A DNA stretch of 64,000 bases from Beaufortia kweichowensis (taxonomy: Eukaryota; Chordata; Actinopteri; Cypriniformes; Gastromyzontidae): NCBI GenBank assembly GCA_019155185.1, contig CM032811.1, positions 6,530,075 to 6,594,074 of the forward strand, given 5' to 3'. Shown piece by piece: positions 51,101-64,000 of this stretch; position 1 is the stretch's first letter; each line of letters starts with the position of its first letter. The notes under the pieces were generated by a model, which searched no databases, was not told the DNA's origin, and saw nothing but the letters and a program-made list of their open reading frames with translations. The position numbers and the translations under genes are program-made.

Positions 51101-54100
51101 CGCCAACAAACATGAACATCTCTATTATTTTTTAAACAGCTGATCCAGCAGAAGACCAGGCACCTTCTCATGCTTGTGTGGGTTGGAGTGGATGTTGCTC
51201 TGGGCAAATTCTCCACTGCTTCAGCTCATCTGGAGCTGTCATCTCTCTAGCTCAGCAATGAGACGGCAGATGAATGGAGGTACGAGCGATTCAAAAGATG
51301 TAAACAGGTGGACGCGTACAATTCATGTCAGTTATACAGTTCTCCATAATCATGAGGAGAAAGAGGACTGGAAGAAGATATTTGGGAATCATAAATAAAA
51401 GGATTTGATGTTATATATGACTGGTGCATTGTTACAGATCTGCAAGACAAAATTCTGGAGAAAAATTATTAAATCGATCAAAAGTATTTCACGACTTTAC
51501 TAGGTTTTAAATAACATGATATTAAGTTAAACAGGCTAGATAGAGACCAGATGCTCAAAGATGCATTAATACCATTAATACAGGATCAGGAATAGTACAC
51601 CTAAATATAAAAACGGTCTCATAATTTAGCAGACTTTTTTGTGGAAATATGGCAAGTAAATTATGAAAAAAAGTCTTAAAATTTTTTATTTCGGAAACTT
51701 TGCTTCCCTTTAAAAAATCCTTTTAAAACAGGTTGGTGTTTTTCTTCAGCATGTATCAACAAATGAAAAGTGTGTGCTCTTTAAACAAAGCTTCACATTT
51801 CTAGTAGAAAAAATACATCACTGGGTGCAATTGTATCTGTCAGAAGAGAAAAACATTCACCCTACAATCACATGCAGAAACGTATGGTACTTGATTTCGG
51901 AATACAAACAGCAAATCACAAAACGGATACTGAAGAGCCATATAACACTCGCACATAAATATGTTTTTTGTTTGTGAGAGAACAGTGCCGGTAAGGGCTC
52001 ACAGCCCACGCAAACCATTAGAGAAGCTGTCACAAGAAACAAATGTAAAACGAGAAGCGGCTGTAAGAATGACTAGCGCTGTGTCAGGAGACGGCATAAA
52101 AACACAGGAAGGAAGGTTTAACCCTTCACCCGAACCAGCAGTTTAATGCAAGCGCCCGTATCAACGCTTTCTTTTCAAATGACATTTACAGAAATGGCAT
52201 CGTTATTCTTAACAGCTTCGAGCGTGTGCCAGGGAAATTAAAGTGCAAGCGCCGTTTCTGTGAAACCCTGCTCAGTAATGTGTTAAAAGCGTGTGAAGGG
52301 TCACCTTGTGGTGCGAGAGCAGCAGACAGTTGGAGTGCTCGTGTTCACAGGCGATCTCATAGTCCGGTAGCATGTTGGCCAACTGCTGCACGAAGTGGAC
52401 GACCTCGTCATGCCAGGGGACGTTGGCCATGGTCAGACTGCTGGCCGAGCTCTCACCGCAGTATGTCACTCCCTGGAAGAACAGCAAAACAGGCGAGAGA
52501 AAGTATTAAACCAAATTTAAATCCAGGCTAAGACACAAACCTGATAGTTTTGAGGCTAATTTCTGCTGGAATGTGCAGTGTTTAAACATTGAGAAATGCA
52601 CACCTGACAATACACATTTAAGTTTCTTTGTTGTTTGGCAACTTTGAAGATGCGTCCGCCATATTGGTACAGTCTACATTACAGTTTTAGATGCCACAAC
52701 ACTGCACAGCATCTGGTTGTTAAAACCAAAGCGATTCAAATCAATTCACAAATAACAATTCACAGGTAAGAATGTGTTAGTTTGTGTTTCATATATATTT
52801 ACTCAATGGTAGTTCTTTAAACTATGGCAACCTGGCCTTCGTCTTGTTGTATTGCATTACATAACATTTGACACGAACGATTGCCGTTGCGAATTCACAG
52901 TAAACCTGCTCTCGAGTTGACTGTTCCAATATGGCGGACGACTTACACAGAAACAGCTGCAAATAAGGCATCTAAGTATATATATCAATAGTCATGACAA
53001 AGAATTATATGAGTTTATGGAAGAAATGCTTTTCTGGATTATTACTTTAAATATAAATTATTTATTAAACTATAATTTTTAAATTATGATGCACCTTCAG
53101 TAACTGAATCACAAATTTCCAGATGCAAATCCAGGAGAAAACATCATATTGTATCATAATGTGGTTGGAGCTAAAACTGTTGCTTTAACCAAAATTTAAA
53201 AGCATGTTTTGCTTTAATACAACTAATAATTTCCCATGGACTGAATTTTAAATTCTATGTTCAAGTGTTTTAGATATAACTGCAAGCCATTCCTCACAGG
53301 AAGCAGGGACACAAAAGCACTCTGAATCATATCAGCAGACACACACGGCCCAAGGATACAGCGGCACATGGAGGCTGATTCGTTTTTTCTGTGGATGATG
53401 TGGACTGAGAAAGCCAGATCATTTAATTCAACCCCCCTCTCTCTACACACACACACCACAGAACAGCATTAACATCACACCTCATACATATGACTCTGAT
53501 CAGAACAAACAGGCTACGAAGCTATGAAGGGCCACAAAAAAAATAAATCAGATCTTTACTGATTGGATACAGAAACAAACTAGTGTCACATCAGGTCACA
53601 CGCTTCAGACTCATGTAAACCATCATGAGAAGTGGTCATTAATATCAGTGGCAACCACATCTGGAAGAAAACAAGACACGGTGTGGCCGTCTTTGGTTCA
53701 CGGGTCTGGTTGTGTGTAGGAGTAGATGAATTGCTGCAAAGACATTACTCATCCTGTGATAGTGAAAGCTCATTCTGCTTGATCTCATTTAAGCCTTCAT
53801 AACTCTGAGCGGTTAGGACTCTATTAAGCCGGACGATCAATAGATGAACGCTCAATACATACACAACCATTCACACGCTTCAAATTGGGGTTGAGGTTTG
53901 GTCACTGAGATCTGAGCAGTGAGAGGATATTAGCTGTAAAAAAATGCACTAGGTCTTTAAAAAAGATTGGAAATGATTAACTAACATAAAATAAAAATCA
54001 TAAAAATCATTTTAACGAATGCAAATACTAAGTAATGTAACTAAGATGCTTGTTTTGATTCACACAAGTTTTTACAGGTGCAACTTTAAATAGGTTTGTA

Positions 54101-57100
54101 TTATAATACATTATAAATATATATAAAAGCTTCATAATAAATAAACAAAATCTATTAATAATATTACTGCTAGTATGACTGTACTGATATATATAGAGCA
54201 CAGTGGAACTGAAAAGACCATTGGGGAATTAGATTTGCCATCTTTTGGGTTGTGGCTGATGTCCAGGGCTGATGTTTCCTGGTCTGGTACAGAATTAATG
54301 AGTCCAGCTCTTATCTGGCCGCTGTGTAGCCATACAGAATAATGATTACCTACAGAAATGGCTTGATAAATCAATAGGGTGAGAACAAATGAGGGGCGTT
54401 TCTTTGGTCTGTCCATACCAACTAACAACTCTATAGATTTTGTTCTGGAATAACAATGCACGCAAGAACAATAACAGCAAATTCCTATAACACCTGTTTA
54501 TACCCAGGTAAAAATAAACTGCAAGAAAACTGCTAATAAAAAAAGCAATATGGACGTAAACAAAACAAATATGATCTCATGGCAATGGAGGTGTTCAAAA
54601 GTTTGACTGTTTGATGGTACAGTCCTCAGAAGTGCAACCTCTTGAATGATTAAAGCAGATATTACTGGCAGGCTCAGCGTTGGCTATCCATCTTTGTGTC
54701 AGGATTTACAGTTCAGATACTCTCTAATTGCACAGGAATCATGATTTTATCAATAACCTTCCAAACACTGTGATTCCTTAGCACTGGAGTAAGAAACAGC
54801 ACATTCTTAACGCTTTAAACTGAAATCTCTGCTATAGTTATATTTTTAAAGCTAGCAGCTTTAAAGATAACATGAAATAAAAATGGATTACATTTTTACT
54901 TAAAACACACGTCTGGTAAAACTGTGCAAAGTCTAGAAGGGATCAGCATAAACAAAATGTTTAAGGTCTTCTCATTAACATGGGCTCTGCCCATGAGATG
55001 ACTTTCCTTTTCTGATGATGTCACCAAGGCAATTTATTCAATAAATCTGGCAAAATAAATATTCATTAATAAATAAATAACTTAAATGAACACATCAATA
55101 AAATAATAAACAAATAATAAATAAATAAAACAAAATAAATACATACAAATAAACACATTTATATTGATAAATACTAAGCTGTGCCTTACGTTTTGTGTAC
55201 ATTAACATTAGTAGATGCATTAGCTAACATAAACTAACAATGAACGACAGTTTTTCAGCAGCATTTATTCATCTTCATTAAAGTTAATGCCAATACAATT
55301 GTACATGTTAGATCATTGTGCATTAAATAATGTTAGCAGTTAAAACTTTTGATTTAATGTATCAGTAACTGTTGAAATGAACATGAACTAAGATTAATAA
55401 ATGCTGTGGAGGTATAGTTCATTGTTATTCGACGTTAGTGAATGCATTAACCAATGTTAACAGAACCATCCTTATTGTAAAGTGTTACCCATTCTTTCTT
55501 GTTGAAAATCTGTGCGAATCTCTACTTAAAGCTTACAAAACAATACACAAAACTACAGACAACACAAGATGCCAGTAAATCTGGTGGGTTAGGAGCAGAT
55601 GTCAGGCGCTGTAATCACCTCAGGGCCGAGACGCACAACAGCTTGAAGGGACCGAACAGCTTCATAACTCAAGAGGCACGCGTTTCAAAACTGCTCGGCT
55701 ACCACTGAACTTCATTACTCCCACCATATATCACCGCTCTCCTTCACATCCACAAAAGTGGCCAAACACACACAACACAATCCCGCCTGCTGCTGGTTTG
55801 ATGACTGGCACACTGGAGTGCTATAGACGAAAATGAGATGTCAAGACGTTCGACGCTCGGCTAAATATATAGCCAAGTCTTATGGCTAAGAGAAGCCGGC
55901 TGTCTGGTTTGGCACGAGCAAAGCTTCATTTGTCTAATATAAATGTTTGGGGTTGAACGCAAGTTAAGCTTGATCAACAGCATTTGCTATTTACACTTAC
56001 AATGGGTTTAACAGTAGAAACAAAGCTCACGTTTTGGTTTAAGCACATCATCAAACTGTTAAAAAGGTTAAGACCAGGTTTAAAGTTTCAGACAGTCAGG
56101 CTCTGTTTGGGTAAATTCTGTGATTTAATCTCACACTTCTCATGGCCTTTATTTTATCCCACGGAAGAAGGCGTAAATCCTCGCCTTCTGCGGTTTATCA
56201 AAGTGGGCGATTATTGTTGCTAGGTAACAGGATGTCATAGTTGAAGTCGGCTTTACTTTGGAGCGGCTCTGCTTTGAATGTGAATGTGCTGAGGTGGACT
56301 CCCTACGGGCCAGGTGTTCACATGACTGTTGACGCATTATGAGATTATGGGCAGTTTCAGGACTCACGGTAATAGACTTCCTTAAGAGCACAAAAGGAAA
56401 GAATTACCTGAAAGTACGAATGCAGAGGACAGCTACAGCTGAACAAGATAAAAAGAAAAAAAGGCATGATGCTCCCAGAAACTGTACTATATGTACTACT
56501 AATGAAAAGTTTGTCACTTACTATTTACTTTGTTTTTGTTCCACATACAGTAGTAAAATCATCAAAACCATTGAGTAACACAAATGTAACTAATGGGAAT
56601 TCTTTTTAAAAAACACATAAAAAAATGTTATAATTTAGAATTGTCAGTGTAGTCACCCTTTGTCACTTGCTTTTCTTTTGTCATTTAATCAAATTTTGAG
56701 GTCTTATCCTGTGACACTTACATATTATTTAAGTTCCCATCTCCTCTGGGCTCCTATTATCTGGGTCTTCTTTATTATATGATTACACGTTCGACATCCA
56801 AAACATTGTTAATAACATTTTTGTTTTGTAATTAAAGAAATTAATATGTTGGCACAATTATAAGTAATTTCACATAAGTAATTTCAAACATTTAGACATA
56901 TGCTCTCAGATCTGTAGATTTTTAAGATCATGAGAAACAATTTGGTCAAGTGACCTTTAACTTTTAAAAGGAAATGTACATTTCAAATTCTAATCTATAT
57001 ATCAAAATATAGTATCAGTATCAGTTCTTACAACTGCAATGTTTTCACAACAGAATTGATTAAAGTTTATTGAATATGAAATTTATGGATTCTGTTTACA

Positions 57101-60100
57101 CTTGTATTCAGAGTTCACCACCAGATGACCACCACCATCAGATGACAGAAAACCAGGTGGACTTTGGACTCAAGACTTAGGGACCAAATTTTCATAGACA
57201 AAAACACACATCACAAACACTGAAAAAAGGGTTCTGGTGTATGTTACGACTGAAACTCATATCTCTGTCTGCAGTAGTCGTATGTTGTCCACTGTATCAG
57301 AGCCTTGACTGAACAAGTGATAAATCTGTTCTGTGCTGCAAGCGGTTTACAATTAAATCACAGAACTCCAGTAGCATTAGGGTAAATGAAAATTCAGCAA
57401 CTGGCTGAATGAGAAGAGATTTAATCAAGAAAGTCAATTAGATGAATCTTGAGGGCAGCTTAATTAAGTTGCATTAAGATCCAAAATTCAAAATAGATAA
57501 CAGGATTTTCATTTAAAAGTCCTTAAGATCACTAGTTGACTATTGAAAAGCTTCTATTCCACAAAGAGGTCACGCAGCATTTCTCTTTATACAGTAGGTA
57601 AAGATTATGGGATAAAACCTACATTGCACTCCAATTATGAATATTATGAATAAATGGAATGATAGTTTACTAAATGCCAATGACCTTTTTAAGCAATTTT
57701 TCCAAACACTTATACAGCGCTGGTCAAACAGATAGGATAGTATACAGGAAAATCTTAATATAAAATGTAAAAATACCTCAAATTTGTCAATCACATTTTA
57801 AAGTTTATTATCCTATTTAAAACAACACAGTTTCAGGACTACATTCAGTAGCTCTTGTCCAAGTTAATCTTCAATTAATCTCAATCATTTTATCGGAGGT
57901 AAAAAAATAAATCAACTGAGAATCCATTAAGTAAATGCACTACAACACAGATTGAATTTAATGAGCCCGATCATTGCCTTGCTTTCCTTCAAAAGGATTA
58001 AGAGAAAATGTAGGATTAAGAAAGATTCATCTATTAAATCCTAAAGGGTTCACTGACCGGCATTAGATGCTGATGTGCTCAATTAGGCAGGCGGGAATCA
58101 TACCTTGACCTCAATGAAGTCTGGTTGGCCGAGGGCAATCAGATCAGCGTAGGCTTTGAGTTCATCAACGTTCCAGGCTTTGACCAGAGTCAGTCTGTAT
58201 ACCGTCCGCTGTTGCTGGAGAGAGAAACGCAAAGAGAAGTTATGAAATTACTGCTTAATTAAAGCAACGTACCCTGTTTAAGCCCCTTTAATCTCATTAA
58301 TCCATAACTCATTTCACTACTATGAACATGATGGATTTCGAGAGAAATATGATATTTAATGAGGAAAAGAAATACAGCTGACACCCGACGGTTGAAACTT
58401 AAGTTTAGTAGTTTTGTGGTTGTTGAGCAACTTTTTTTTGAGTTAAGGAGGCCATACAGCGCCTAATTTCCCTTTAAATTCTCCTACATCTTCGCTTTTT
58501 ATTTTGTACACATAGAATCTAGAAGCCCTCATGAAATATTTACGTGTCAGACAGTTTTTCACTGTTGTCTATTGTCAGTTTTGTGAATCAAGTCAGAGAA
58601 AGTCAATGTAATTTGCAATTACATTTTACTTCATGAAAAGGACATTTCTGATTGAAAATAAAAATTTAATTGAAAATAAAAATGTAGGCTGTGGTTTTAT
58701 TATAGTTTGAAAATGTATGAAATAATCAAAGTGGATTGCATTGCATAGGACCCTCTTTACGAAATAAAAACGATATAAATTTTACGATATAAATTTTTAT
58801 TTTATTTTATAGGTTTATCACGGATTCATCAGGGAAGTCAATGAAAACAAAACAAGCAAACATATTGGAGTTGGGGGAGGGACCTCGAGCCCGGACTCAC
58901 AACTCATGTCACACTCACTTGGCTATTGGCGATATTAGATACTATAGAATATAATTTAATGAAAGCAAAAGCTTTCAGTAGACAAAAGCTACACATAATT
59001 GCTGAAATTCACTAAATACATTATTATTATGAATATATGAATATATATGAATAGTGAAAATATTTCAATTTGTAAAGCACTGAATGTTAATGAATTTTCA
59101 AATACATCAATTATTACACTCCTGCATAAGCATCATCTCAAGTCTTTCAGACCAGCAACAGAAATATGTTCAGATTTTAAAAAAAACACATTTCATTTCT
59201 AGCCATTGCTTCAACATAATCTTGCTGACAACGCTTAATTATATCACCAGTGACAAGACAGTCAGAGTGAGCACTGAGAAAAGAGAGAGAGGATTTTTTA
59301 ATAAGCTAGTTGAAGTTTCTCCAAACTTCAGCCTCCAGCGTCTACCCCGAGATCTCAGAGCATGTATTGCTCCGGCCCACATCATTACTCACAGAAGCCT
59401 CACATACACAGAAAGCCCTGAGGTGAAGAAGACCTCACACAACACTGACTGATAATGGATACTCATCCCTCCCATACCTGTTATTGCACCTTGTCAATCA
59501 CATACTCAAGAGAGCGTGTCACAATCACACTCCTTAGAATAACCGTATCCGTCCCTATAGGCCGTATGTCTTTCCAGGGTTGGCTGGTGGATTTGAAAGG
59601 GAGCCAATCAAAAAACAACAGCTGGGGAGGATCAGGACGGATCTGGACTTTGCAGGTGTGCTCATAATAGTATGTGTGATAATTGAAATGACGTGGCAGC
59701 AGGTGATAGTGTTTAGGGAAGATCCAGTTTTAAACCTGCCAGGAGAGCTTTATCCATCCATCCATCCCGCACCTGAGGTTGTATCAGGCAGCAGGTCAGC
59801 ACGGTTGGGAAACAGCGGACAGCAAAGAAGAACATCAACATGCTGGTGTAGAGACAGCTATATTGGTGGATATAGGAAGTGCTGACAGTATAACCGAGGG
59901 CATTACTACTTTGCCACTTCACCTGCAGCTGTCCAATATATTGGCATCGGATTACTGATTTCTATTCCTGTGATGTTGTGATGGCAGATGCACCCACTGA
60001 CGAATATCTTTAGTCCAAAATCCCACTATGCATACTGTACGTTTTGATTGGATGTTAGTGTGGACACTTGCCCTTTAGGAAAGTAACTAAACAAATAAAA

Positions 60101-63100
60101 GCATGTGAAATAAATAGCAGCAAATTCACATATATACTGTGAATATTTTAATAGCTATAACAATAACTAAAAAAGGTTTAAAAATAAAGTTTTAAAAATC
60201 ATTCTAATTTTAAGACAACGTCTGCAGGGATGATGTATTTTTGTAGGCAAAATCCAAAGCTGGTTACCTCAGCAAAAAGTCATTCTTCCATAGGCTTTTG
60301 GATTATCACAGAAAACAAGATCTGTGGTCAACAAAAGTTTATGATATTTATAATATGATAAATATCAAATATAAAGATTATATGTGGTAAAAATAAACAA
60401 ATTCAGGAGCCAAAATACAACCGATAGAAAGAAAAAGTTAAGCATACACTAAAAAACAAACGACACCCCGACTTCAACGTCACCACCACCGCTTTAGCTT
60501 TTCACCACTTTCAACTCTTTTAAACTTTATTAAAAACATGTTCCCTGATACGTAACTACGTAACTAAAATTTCAATTCACACTTTTTTGAGATCTTGCAT
60601 TTCACTTTTACATTTTTATGCATGATGACGTAAATAAGTAGGGTATTTCTGGTGTTTTATGTTGTACAATAACACAAAAATATTTAGACTTTTGAGCATT
60701 TTATCTAGCTGAAGAATGAAAAAACATTAACAGCCAATCAAAATCCATTTCATTTCAAAAGAGCTTGTGCATATAAAAATGTAAAACTGCAGTGCACAAG
60801 CTCAGAATCAGAAACATAACACTTTTGTCCTTTGGTGTGGATTTTAATAAAGTTTATCTTTATACTTATCAATCTTGGTGTCAACTGGCCTTTACATAAA
60901 CCCACAGAAGACAAGCAACTCCCAAAAAATGCCAAAAACCCCTCAGAACTTACACTTTGTTGTTCCTTATATAAATAGCGAGTGTAAAATCGGTTCCTGT
61001 GACCTCCAGGTCTAGTGTAAGCCAGAGAAGAGAGTTTGTTTAAAACCATCAGCAGGGGCTGGATGGAAATCCAACAGAATGGCAGAACAAAGTTCTAAGA
61101 GGCGCTGTGACTTTTCGCCTGACCTCTATTCACCACTGCGCGTGGTATTTCCAGCTCTGTGAAAGGTCTTAGAAGAGCAGGACCGCTTGCACACGTAAAC
61201 AACTCTCTCCTGAAAAATGAATCAACGTCACAAACTGCAGACCGGGCTTTCAAACGCTTCAGCCTTGATTACGCGCAACAGAACATTGTCACATGTGATG
61301 AGGAGATAGAACAGCATAATGAATATTTCCTCAATGTCCTCAGAAAACCAAGAGTAAAAAGGATTTTTAATTAAACATCACTAATTCAGAATGAAAGCTC
61401 AGAGAATCCAAGGACATGTTTAGTATGGAGAGATAGTGCCTGTGTGAATTTACCAAAACCCTACAGTACTCAACCAAAAAAATGTACAGACACGAAACAT
61501 TTATATTAAATTCAAATGGATTTTCATTATTATTAGCAAGTCAACAATATTTAATAAAGATCTTGTTTAGATCTCATTACTTATTTGACAGGAAAAACAC
61601 AAACATTGAATTGCTCATCTAAAGACAGATATTTAAAGTCCATATTAATATTTTTCATTTTTCTAAAAACTGAATCCAGAATCTAGAAACAGCTTGTATT
61701 ACTCTAGAGACCACAATCAAACCTAATCTTATCTTCTGCATACAGATACTAAAGGTTTACTGGCTACTGAGGTTTGTTTAAAGTCACCTTGAGAACATTT
61801 CAGCCTTATGTTCCACTAAAAAAAGAACCACATTTCATGTTCTTGGAACAACAGAGAGGCAAGAGACCACATGATGTGAATTATTACATTTGGGTGGATG
61901 ATTTCTTAAAAAAAAGAAAGCTTTATTTATTGTAGTCTTCCCAAAAGGAAAGAAGTTAGTCCGCATCTGCCTAATATTTCCTGCTGAAAGCAAATAAACA
62001 TTCTGTGTCTGTCTGAATGTTTTTTCATGATGTCACGATCTGTGATAAAGACAGAGAAAGGGTCCACTGGTGTCAGAATTACAACATCATTTGCAATCAA
62101 ACAATTGCAATGTGCAATATAAATGTCCTTTCTTCACTACACAACACATATTCTTTAATATGACACTAAAACATCATCACTCCCCCCACTCTGCAACAAA
62201 CATGGTCTTTATTATAAAAAATGTGCAAAGCGGTACATTTACTGTAGATGAAACCGTATGTGGAGACTCCTAAGATGTAATGCTGTATCAGTAAATTATA
62301 CTGAATTAATGAGTTAAATTGACAGCTTATAGCTGCATAGTGACCAGCCAATCAGAATGGAGCTTGCAGATTTCACCAGTTTCTGCAATTTCAGATAACC
62401 CATGCTCAGTCCAAGATACCAAGACCATCGGGGAGATCTACACAAACACCACCATTGTAAAACTGCTCCCAGACAACAAAATAACACAGCCGCTGCAGGT
62501 GATCTCGACTCATTTGAAAACAAAAAAACTGTCTTCCTCATCATGACTCACACACGCACATATGCACAGACGAGCACACATACAGAGATCGGTTTGTTCA
62601 GCGGTACATTCAAGGAAGTTATTACTGAAGTTTAGCACACAGGCGCTATGAATCATCTCTGAATGATGCCACTTAAAATCATTAAGCTGTAATGCCAAGG
62701 CCTCCGAGAAACAAACCGATTTTGTCATCTCTGTATGCCGAACCCCGTGTAAGAGCAGTTGACGGACAGCACCTACGCTTTTGTTTCATCTCCCTGGCAT
62801 TTTTACAAAACCACCTCGACAACGTTTTTTACCCTCATTACTCGCACAAATCCAAAGATCTTGGTTAAATCAATACTGGAGCTTCGAGGTCATTATGACA
62901 TATTTAATATAATCGATAGCAGGATCAGAATGATTTATAAAGGTCCGACATAAATTATAAAAAACATAATGAGTGAAGAAAGGCGAGAGAGGAAAACGGC
63001 TTTCAGCAAATCGTGTGTTTTACGCGCTGTAATGCCCAGCAGAGCGTATCTGACCTTATCAAATGCAGAGTTAATGATGACATAAGAGATAACAGATAAT

Positions 63101-63926
63101 CATTAAGAATAAACAGCACAATCTCTTTCTCCCTCCATTAGATGGTCACAGCAGAGACACATAACGAATATTAGGGTCAATGTACGAGCCGTGTACAACT
63201 GTCTGATGTTCTCATTGATTCATTAAACTCCACACACTATTTAAAGATCACACAGTCTTACACAACATCTTGTAATTTAGATAATTGCAATTTTATCTTG
63301 CTAAAGCTAAGGTTGACTTGTCGGACTGCTAACAGTCTTAAAAAGGGACTGAGCTTATATCAGGTGAAAATGTAAAAGATCCTAGATTACTATTGCAAAT
63401 AATGTTTATGGTACATGCGTTATGAATGTAACCTAAAGCATTCATGTTTCTGAGAGGCAACATACTTTTTGTACAGCAGGATTTCTGTAAATTGAAATGC
63501 ACAAACTATAAGCAGTAACACCTAACAAATACAGAAGAGATGCTTTAAGAGAGACCTTGCATGGGTATTTAAACCACCAAATATTGACATTTGAGCAATC
63601 AGAACTAGGAAAACTATGGTAAAGTTGACATTTGAATTGAATTGTCCTGTTGTTTTTTTAACCTCATCTTGCATATAAAGGATAGTCTATTCCAAAATTT
63701 TGTAAAATATGTATAAAAATATGTAGAAGAAAAATTCTACGTGTGCTCCAAAATTCTTGTTTTATCTAACCTTTGGCAAAGTGGACTGACCTTTTCCCCG
63801 AGAGCTCTCAGACTGTCCAGAAAGCGCTGCCAGAAGTCTTTGAAGAGAGGACGATCAATTTTCTTCAGACTGTCTTTGGTACTGGCATCAACACTGACAT
63901 AGAGCTGTGTTACTGGCACTAGATTC
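47945..63926 (-). CDS. tyw1: tRNA wybutosine-synthesising protein 1 (last four coding exons, partial)
   Basis: Exons in transcription order: 63926-63791, 58214-58104, 52472-52305, 48166-47945. They give 211 C-terminal residues plus a split codon, in frame throughout. TYW1 is a radical-SAM, flavin-containing enzyme. It condenses pyruvate carbons onto N1-methylguanosine-37 of tRNA-Phe to form the tricyclic 4-demethylwyosine in wybutosine synthesis. Seen here are the end of the radical-SAM barrel (VTQLYVSVDAST, IDRPLFKDFWQRFLDSL, RTVYRLTLVKAWN, PDFIEVK). The wyosine-formation domain follows, with GVTYCGESSASSLTMANVPW, the EHSNC segment and GEWWTWIDY, ending in a lysine-rich tail and SGC. The N-terminal flavodoxin part and the radical-SAM CxxxCxxC lie beyond the right edge. 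The human protein is about 732 residues, so roughly 70% is missing from the window, not broken. Phase 1 at the left edge of the 63.8-kb exon requires an upstream exon ending in two bases. Confidence 0.96.
48167..52304 (-). other. tyw1: tyw1 last intron
   Basis: 4.1 kb. A partial inverted copy of the dispersed repeat with a 'ccctcatgaggaac' hairpin lies near 49060-49140. No other feature is recognised. Confidence 0.75.
52305..52472 (-). CDS. tyw1: tyw1 exon, second from last
   Basis: Acceptor cttccag|gg, donor aag|gtgacc. Encodes 56 residues, GVTYCGESSASSLTMANV to EIACEHEHSNCLLLSHHK, within the wyosine-formation domain. Symmetric phase 0. Confidence 0.96.
52653..52940. mobile_element. Inverted-repeat element with YY1-like ends
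   Basis: The left arm cgtccgccatattggtacag(tc) at 52653-52674 and right arm gactgttccaatatggcgga(cg) at 52919-52940 are reverse complements with one mismatch in 22. The shared core ccgccatattgg resembles a YY1 site. The 288-bp span has no coding capacity. Confidence 0.65.
55190..55490. repeat. Interspersed repeat ending 'ttattgtaaagtgttaccc'
   Basis: Sequence such as tagctaacataaactaacaa tgaacgacagttt, gcatttattcatcttcatta, tgcattaaccaatgttaaca and the right end ccttattgtaaagtgttacc is a repeat type I recognise as very common in cyprinid genomes. The left end is degenerate. Confidence 0.55.
58104..58214 (-). CDS. tyw1: tyw1 exon, third from last
   Basis: Acceptor ctctccag|ca, donor aag|gtatga. 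Encodes 37 residues, QQRTVYRLTLVKAWNVDEL to PDFIEVK. Symmetric phase 0. Confidence 0.96.
58215..63790 (-). other. tyw1: tyw1 third-last intron
   Basis: 5.6 kb, mostly AT-rich. A tccatccatccatcc run lies at about 59754-59768. No coding sequence or structured RNA is recognised on either strand. 62640-62760 and 62980-63070 are more complex blocks of unknown role. Confidence 0.75.
63791..63926 (-). CDS. tyw1: tyw1 exon, fourth from last
   Basis: Acceptor ctgtctag|g, donor aag|gtcagt. Encodes NLVPVTQLYVSVDASTKDSL through FLDSLRALGEK, in the later part of the radical-SAM barrel. This is the most 5' exon in the window. Confidence 0.95.
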
Positions 63927-64000
63927 CTAGACAGAACAAGAAACAAACACTGAGTTTGAGAAATGTAGCTTTTGTTTAATTCAGCTCTATTGTACCGTAT
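63927..64000 (-). other. tyw1: tyw1 intron, truncated by window edge
   Basis: The 3' end of the next upstream intron, containing the pyrimidine-rich tract (gtttcttgttctgtctag) of the 63926 acceptor. Confidence 0.8.

Larger units (their letters stand above)
52473..58103 (-). other. tyw1: tyw1 second-last intron
   Basis: 5.6 kb. Contains an inverted-repeat element (52653-52940), an A/T-rich (aataa)n-like stretch at about 55050-55165 and an interspersed repeat at about 55190-55490. No exon is recognised. Confidence 0.75.

Noticed and set aside
52226..52531. 101-codon + strand ORF at the tyw1 exon
   Set aside because: It is antisense to the wyosine-domain exon, with no independent support.

Overview
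This is a vertebrate nuclear genomic window. It has split genes with GT..AG introns, long AT-rich introns, microsatellites and many short interspersed repeats. The repeat types (a short DNA element with 'agttcaccca'/'gggtgaact' ends, elements with 'acactcttaaaaataaa' ends, a tRNA-headed SINE with a 'gctttggataaa..tctgc' tail) resemble those common in cypriniform (carp/zebrafish-like) teleost genomes. The fish assignment is an inference from these repeats and from the compact introns. I see no bacterial, viral or CRISPR-type system here.

Three protein-coding genes can be rebuilt exon by exon, with reading frames that close exactly across every junction. (1) galnt17 (polypeptide GalNAc-transferase 17 / WBSCR17 type), + strand, complete: 11 coding exons, 855-7255, 599 codons. 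(2) caln1 (calneuron 1), - strand, complete: 6 coding exons, 38747-12503. It encodes either a 269-residue long form or a 219-residue short form that starts in exon 2. (3) tyw1 (tRNA wybutosine-synthesising radical-SAM enzyme), - strand, partial: the last four coding exons, 63926-47945. The 5' part, with the flavodoxin region and the radical-SAM cysteines, lies beyond the right edge.

Layout: 1-854 is the 5' flank and probable 5' UTR of galnt17. 855-7255 is galnt17 coding, with its 3' UTR to about 7.8-8.1 kb. 7.3-12.5 kb is the convergent gap that holds the 3' UTRs of galnt17 and caln1. 12.5-38.7 kb is the caln1 coding span, mostly introns. 38.75-40.6 kb is the caln1 5' region, with a possible untranslated first exon. 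40.6-47.7 kb is intergenic. 47.7-64 kb is the 3' end of tyw1. The order and orientation (galnt17 +, caln1 -, tyw1-type gene -) match the order I recall for human 7q11.22-q11.23 (GALNT17, CALN1, TYW1B).

The three genes do not form a pathway. galnt17 is a Golgi mucin-type O-glycosylation family member. caln1 is a tail-anchored neuronal EF-hand protein of the Golgi. tyw1 modifies tRNA-Phe. Most of the long ORFs outside these exons have no coding support. The points most worth a second look are the caln1 alternative N-terminus, the possible galnt17 5' UTR intron that joins two in-frame ATGs, a repeat-derived polyadenylation signal, foldback elements (one carrying paired YY1-like sites), a repeat hairpin with a compensatory base change, a 26-bp perfect palindrome, and a very long (AG)n tract in caln1 intron 1.
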